Made by a program: the position numbers and the translations under genes. DNA of 64,000 nt from Streptomyces sp. NBC_00083 (GTDB lineage: Bacteria > Actinomycetota > Actinomycetes > Streptomycetales > Streptomycetaceae): positions 1,116,001 through 1,180,000 of the forward strand of contig NZ_JAPELY010000003.1 in NCBI RefSeq assembly GCF_026343295.1, given 5' to 3'. Within the stretch, counting starts at the first letter, position 1; each line of letters opens with the position of its first letter. Below are positions 62,492 to 64,000 of the stretch, one piece after another. Below the pieces are notes generated by a model. The model saw nothing but the letters and a program-made list of their open reading frames with translations, was not told the DNA's origin and did no database searches.

Positions 62492-63148
62492 TCAGGCCGT
62501 CGTTCCGCCTGTGTCCACCGACGGGGGCGGCGTGTGGCGGGGCCAGGGCGCGCCCGCCTGTTCGGAGGCGGCAGCCCGCAGCGCTTCGGCCAGGGAACTC
62601 CCTGGATACGTGCCGAACTCCTGGTACTTCCAGCGGTAGTGCCAGGACCAGTAACTGACCACGCGCCGTTCCGTCCGGGCGAAGAACGCGGGATTCCGAA
62701 CGATGAAGTCTCCATAGAGACGGCGCTGGACCGAGTCCTGAACTCTGAGTCCGGGCAGCCCGCCGTAGATGGCTTCGAGGATCTCCACCACGTATTCGCC
62801 GACCAGCTGCACGACGAACGGGACCACCCACGCCTCGTCCAGCTTCACGATCTGTTCAAGGTGGCGTTGACGGACCCGGCCGTCGCTGTGCCGGGAGTAC
62901 AAGCAGTGCAGGACCACCTGCTGGACGTCGGACAGTGAACCCACCACGTCGGCGTCCGGCTCATTGCGGTCGATCCGCAGGGGGATGGTGACGGTCTCCC
63001 CCTCCACCTCGACCTGGAACGGGTTCGCCGGTGCGCATGTGCCATCCGGTACGAGCGCCAGCACACGCTTCACATCACCCGCGAGCCGCGACGGGAACGC
63101 CCTCACCAAGGGATCGGTGCTGTTCGACGGCGCCCATGACTTCTCCAC
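62492..63148 (-). CDS. hypothetical protein
   Basis: 218 residues from a GTG at 63148. It contains VVLHCLYSRHSDGRVRQRHLEQIVKLDEAWVVPFVVQLVGEYVVEILEAIYGGLPGL and a Trp/Tyr-rich YWSWHYRWKYQEFGTYPG segment. Probably soluble and helical. No family recognised. Codon bias supports coding. Confidence 0.65.
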   Translation of the reverse strand: MEKSWAPSNSTDPLVRAFPSRLAGDVKRVLALVPDGTCAPANPFQVEVEGETVTIPLRIDRNEPDADVVGSLSDVQQVVLHCLYSRHSDGRVRQRHLEQIVKLDEAWVVPFVVQLVGEYVVEILEAIYGGLPGLRVQDSVQRRLYGDFIVRNPAFFARTERRVVSYWSWHYRWKYQEFGTYPGSSLAEALRAAASEQAGAPWPRHTPPPSVDTGGTTA

Positions 63149-63191
63149 GGTACGAGCGTAAGGGCCGGCTCATCCACTCGGTGCACCGCAG

Positions 63192-63233
63192 CCGGCCGGA
63201 CCGCGATCGGGCTCACCTTTTGCGTCCGGCCGG
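63192..63233 (-). terminator. possible hairpin after the HxlR gene
   Basis: 10-bp inverted repeat (63192-63201 with 63224-63233) with a 22-nt loop, about 100 nt after the HxlR stop. Large loop makes this uncertain. Confidence 0.4.
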
Positions 63234-63332
63234 AAAGTCGGCAAGGGGCCACCAGGCGTTGCTTGTTGAGGCGCCTGGCTGCGAGGTCCGGCCCAGTATG
63301 AGGTTGCCGCCGTCATTGAACGGCTGTGGCCA

Positions 63333-63818
63333 TCACTCTTCCCGGCAGGCTTGTCGCGCCTCGGCAAGCCGGTTGCTGCGGTCGATCGCCGCCATGTGTG
63401 TCTCGGCCCAGACCCGCAGGGAGGAGAGCGGCTCTTCGAGGGACAGGCCCAGCTCGGTGAGCCGGTAGTGGACCGCGGGCGGCACGGTGGCTTCCACACG
63501 GCGTACGACCAGGCCGTCACGCACCAGGCTCTGCAGCGTGACGGACAGCATCTTCTGCGAGACGCCCGGAACACGACGTCGAAGTTCCGCGAACCGGAGT
63601 TCACCGGGCTCCGCCTCGGCCAACACCTTGACCACTATCGACGTCCACTTGGTGCCGATGCGGTCGAGCAACTGGCGGGTCGGACAGAGCGGGTCGAGGA
63701 CGTCACCGCGCTCGCCGACCCGGCCACGCGGTTCGTCGGACGGCGCACTGTGCTCGGTGGACCGCCCACTGGTCTCGGCGGAGCGCCCACCGCGCTCGGC
63801 GGGCATCGACGTGGTCAC
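63333..63818 (-). CDS. HxlR family transcriptional regulator
   Basis: 161 residues. Disordered N-terminus of about 40 residues, then the HxlR winged helix: PTRQLLDRIGTKWTSIVVKVLAEAEPGELRFAELRRRVPGVSQKMLSVTLQSLVRDGLVVRR and the wing VHYRLTELG. GTG at 63818 used; ATG at 63806 is possible. Divergent from an alpha/beta hydrolase gene, its likely target. Confidence 0.9.
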   Translation of the reverse strand: MTTSMPAERGGRSAETSGRSTEHSAPSDEPRGRVGERGDVLDPLCPTRQLLDRIGTKWTSIVVKVLAEAEPGELRFAELRRRVPGVSQKMLSVTLQSLVRDGLVVRRVEATVPPAVHYRLTELGLSLEEPLSSLRVWAETHMAAIDRSNRLAEARQACREE

Positions 63819-63874
63819 CCGGAGCTCACCACCTGAGGGGAAAGTGCCGTCTTGGAGCGACCAGGCTAGTTCCC

Positions 63875-63888
63875 TAGCGTGACCCTGT
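63875..63888. promoter_or_regulatory. HxlR operator-like dyad
   Basis: GCTAG-TTCC-CTAGC, a perfect 5-bp dyad, in the 100-bp gap between the HxlR start and the hydrolase start. Confidence 0.5.
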
Positions 63889-63918
63889 CACCATTCCTCA
63901 CCTCCCTGGAGTTCCTCC

Positions 63919-64000
63919 ATGCCCGAACTGCGACGAGTCGCCGTCAACGGTGTCGAACTCAACGTCGCCCTCGCGGGATCCGGCCCGCCTGTCCTGCTGC
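63919..64000 (+). CDS. alpha/beta hydrolase, N-terminal fragment (window edge)
   Basis: The ATG at 63919 begins MPELRRVAVNGVELNVALAGSGPPVLL, the strand and oxyanion-loop pattern of alpha/beta hydrolases. The rest lies beyond the window, so the catalytic triad cannot be seen. Confidence 0.8.
   Translation, partial: MPELRRVAVNGVELNVALAGSGPPVLL

Overview
The window looks like a stretch of a Streptomyces (or close relative) chromosome. GC content is very high with strong G/C bias at third codon positions. There is a short chaplin gene, many TetR/MarR/HxlR/XRE regulators, GTG and TTG starts, G/C-rich hairpin terminators and typical accessory oxidoreductases. No rRNA, tRNA, CRISPR array, transposase or integrase was seen.

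Layout. 0-13 kb: an acetyltransferase, a secreted beta-propeller protein, a SUMF1-domain protein, a poorly coding zone with an operator-like palindrome (3.3-4.8 kb), a DUF1152 protein, a tiny membrane protein, then a UbiA-superfamily membrane enzyme followed directly by a cytochrome P450 (6.6-9.0 kb). A divergent SDR/TetR pair and small hypothetical or secreted proteins follow. 13-20 kb: an aldo/keto reductase; a tightly overlapped operon of a DauR-like regulator, an ornithine-cyclodeaminase-family enzyme and a D-serine/D-threonine-dehydratase-like PLP enzyme; an ankyrin/HEAT protein; and a GCS2-type carboxylate-amine ligase. 20-28 kb: a secreted phospholipase D-like enzyme, an extracytoplasmic flavin electron-transfer operon (ferric-reductase-like protein, FMN-binding protein, ApbE), a chaplin, an SDR/TetR divergent pair with twin operators, and a PIG-L deacetylase. 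28-45 kb: F420/FMN-type oxidoreductase, GlgX, a carotenoid oxygenase, several regulator/SDR pairs, an aminotransferase, a large secreted CE18/Agd3-like deacetylase with Ig-like repeats, a secreted phosphodiester glycosidase, and a VOC/MarR divergent pair. 45-48 kb: a membrane-anchored protein with a sigma-factor-like N-terminus.

The most striking element is a fourteen-gene minus-strand operon (48.35-60.52 kb). Almost every junction is a start/stop overlap. In transcription order it encodes an NDP-sugar epimerase, a radical SAM enzyme whose SPASM-like tail has no cysteines, a GNAT, a GT4 glycosyltransferase, a PIG-L deacetylase, a GalE-like epimerase, a histidine phosphatase, an NPP-type phosphodiesterase, an ABC exporter (ATPase and permease), a free-standing acyl carrier protein, a PAP2 phosphatase, a SAM methyltransferase and a Nudix hydrolase. 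It has the content of a biosynthetic pathway for an exported, amino-sugar-containing, possibly acylated or phosphorylated small molecule. I do not recognise it as a characterised cluster.

The right end (61-64 kb) holds a TIGR00027-type methyltransferase, two unrecognised proteins, and an HxlR regulator divergent from the start of an alpha/beta hydrolase cut by the window edge.
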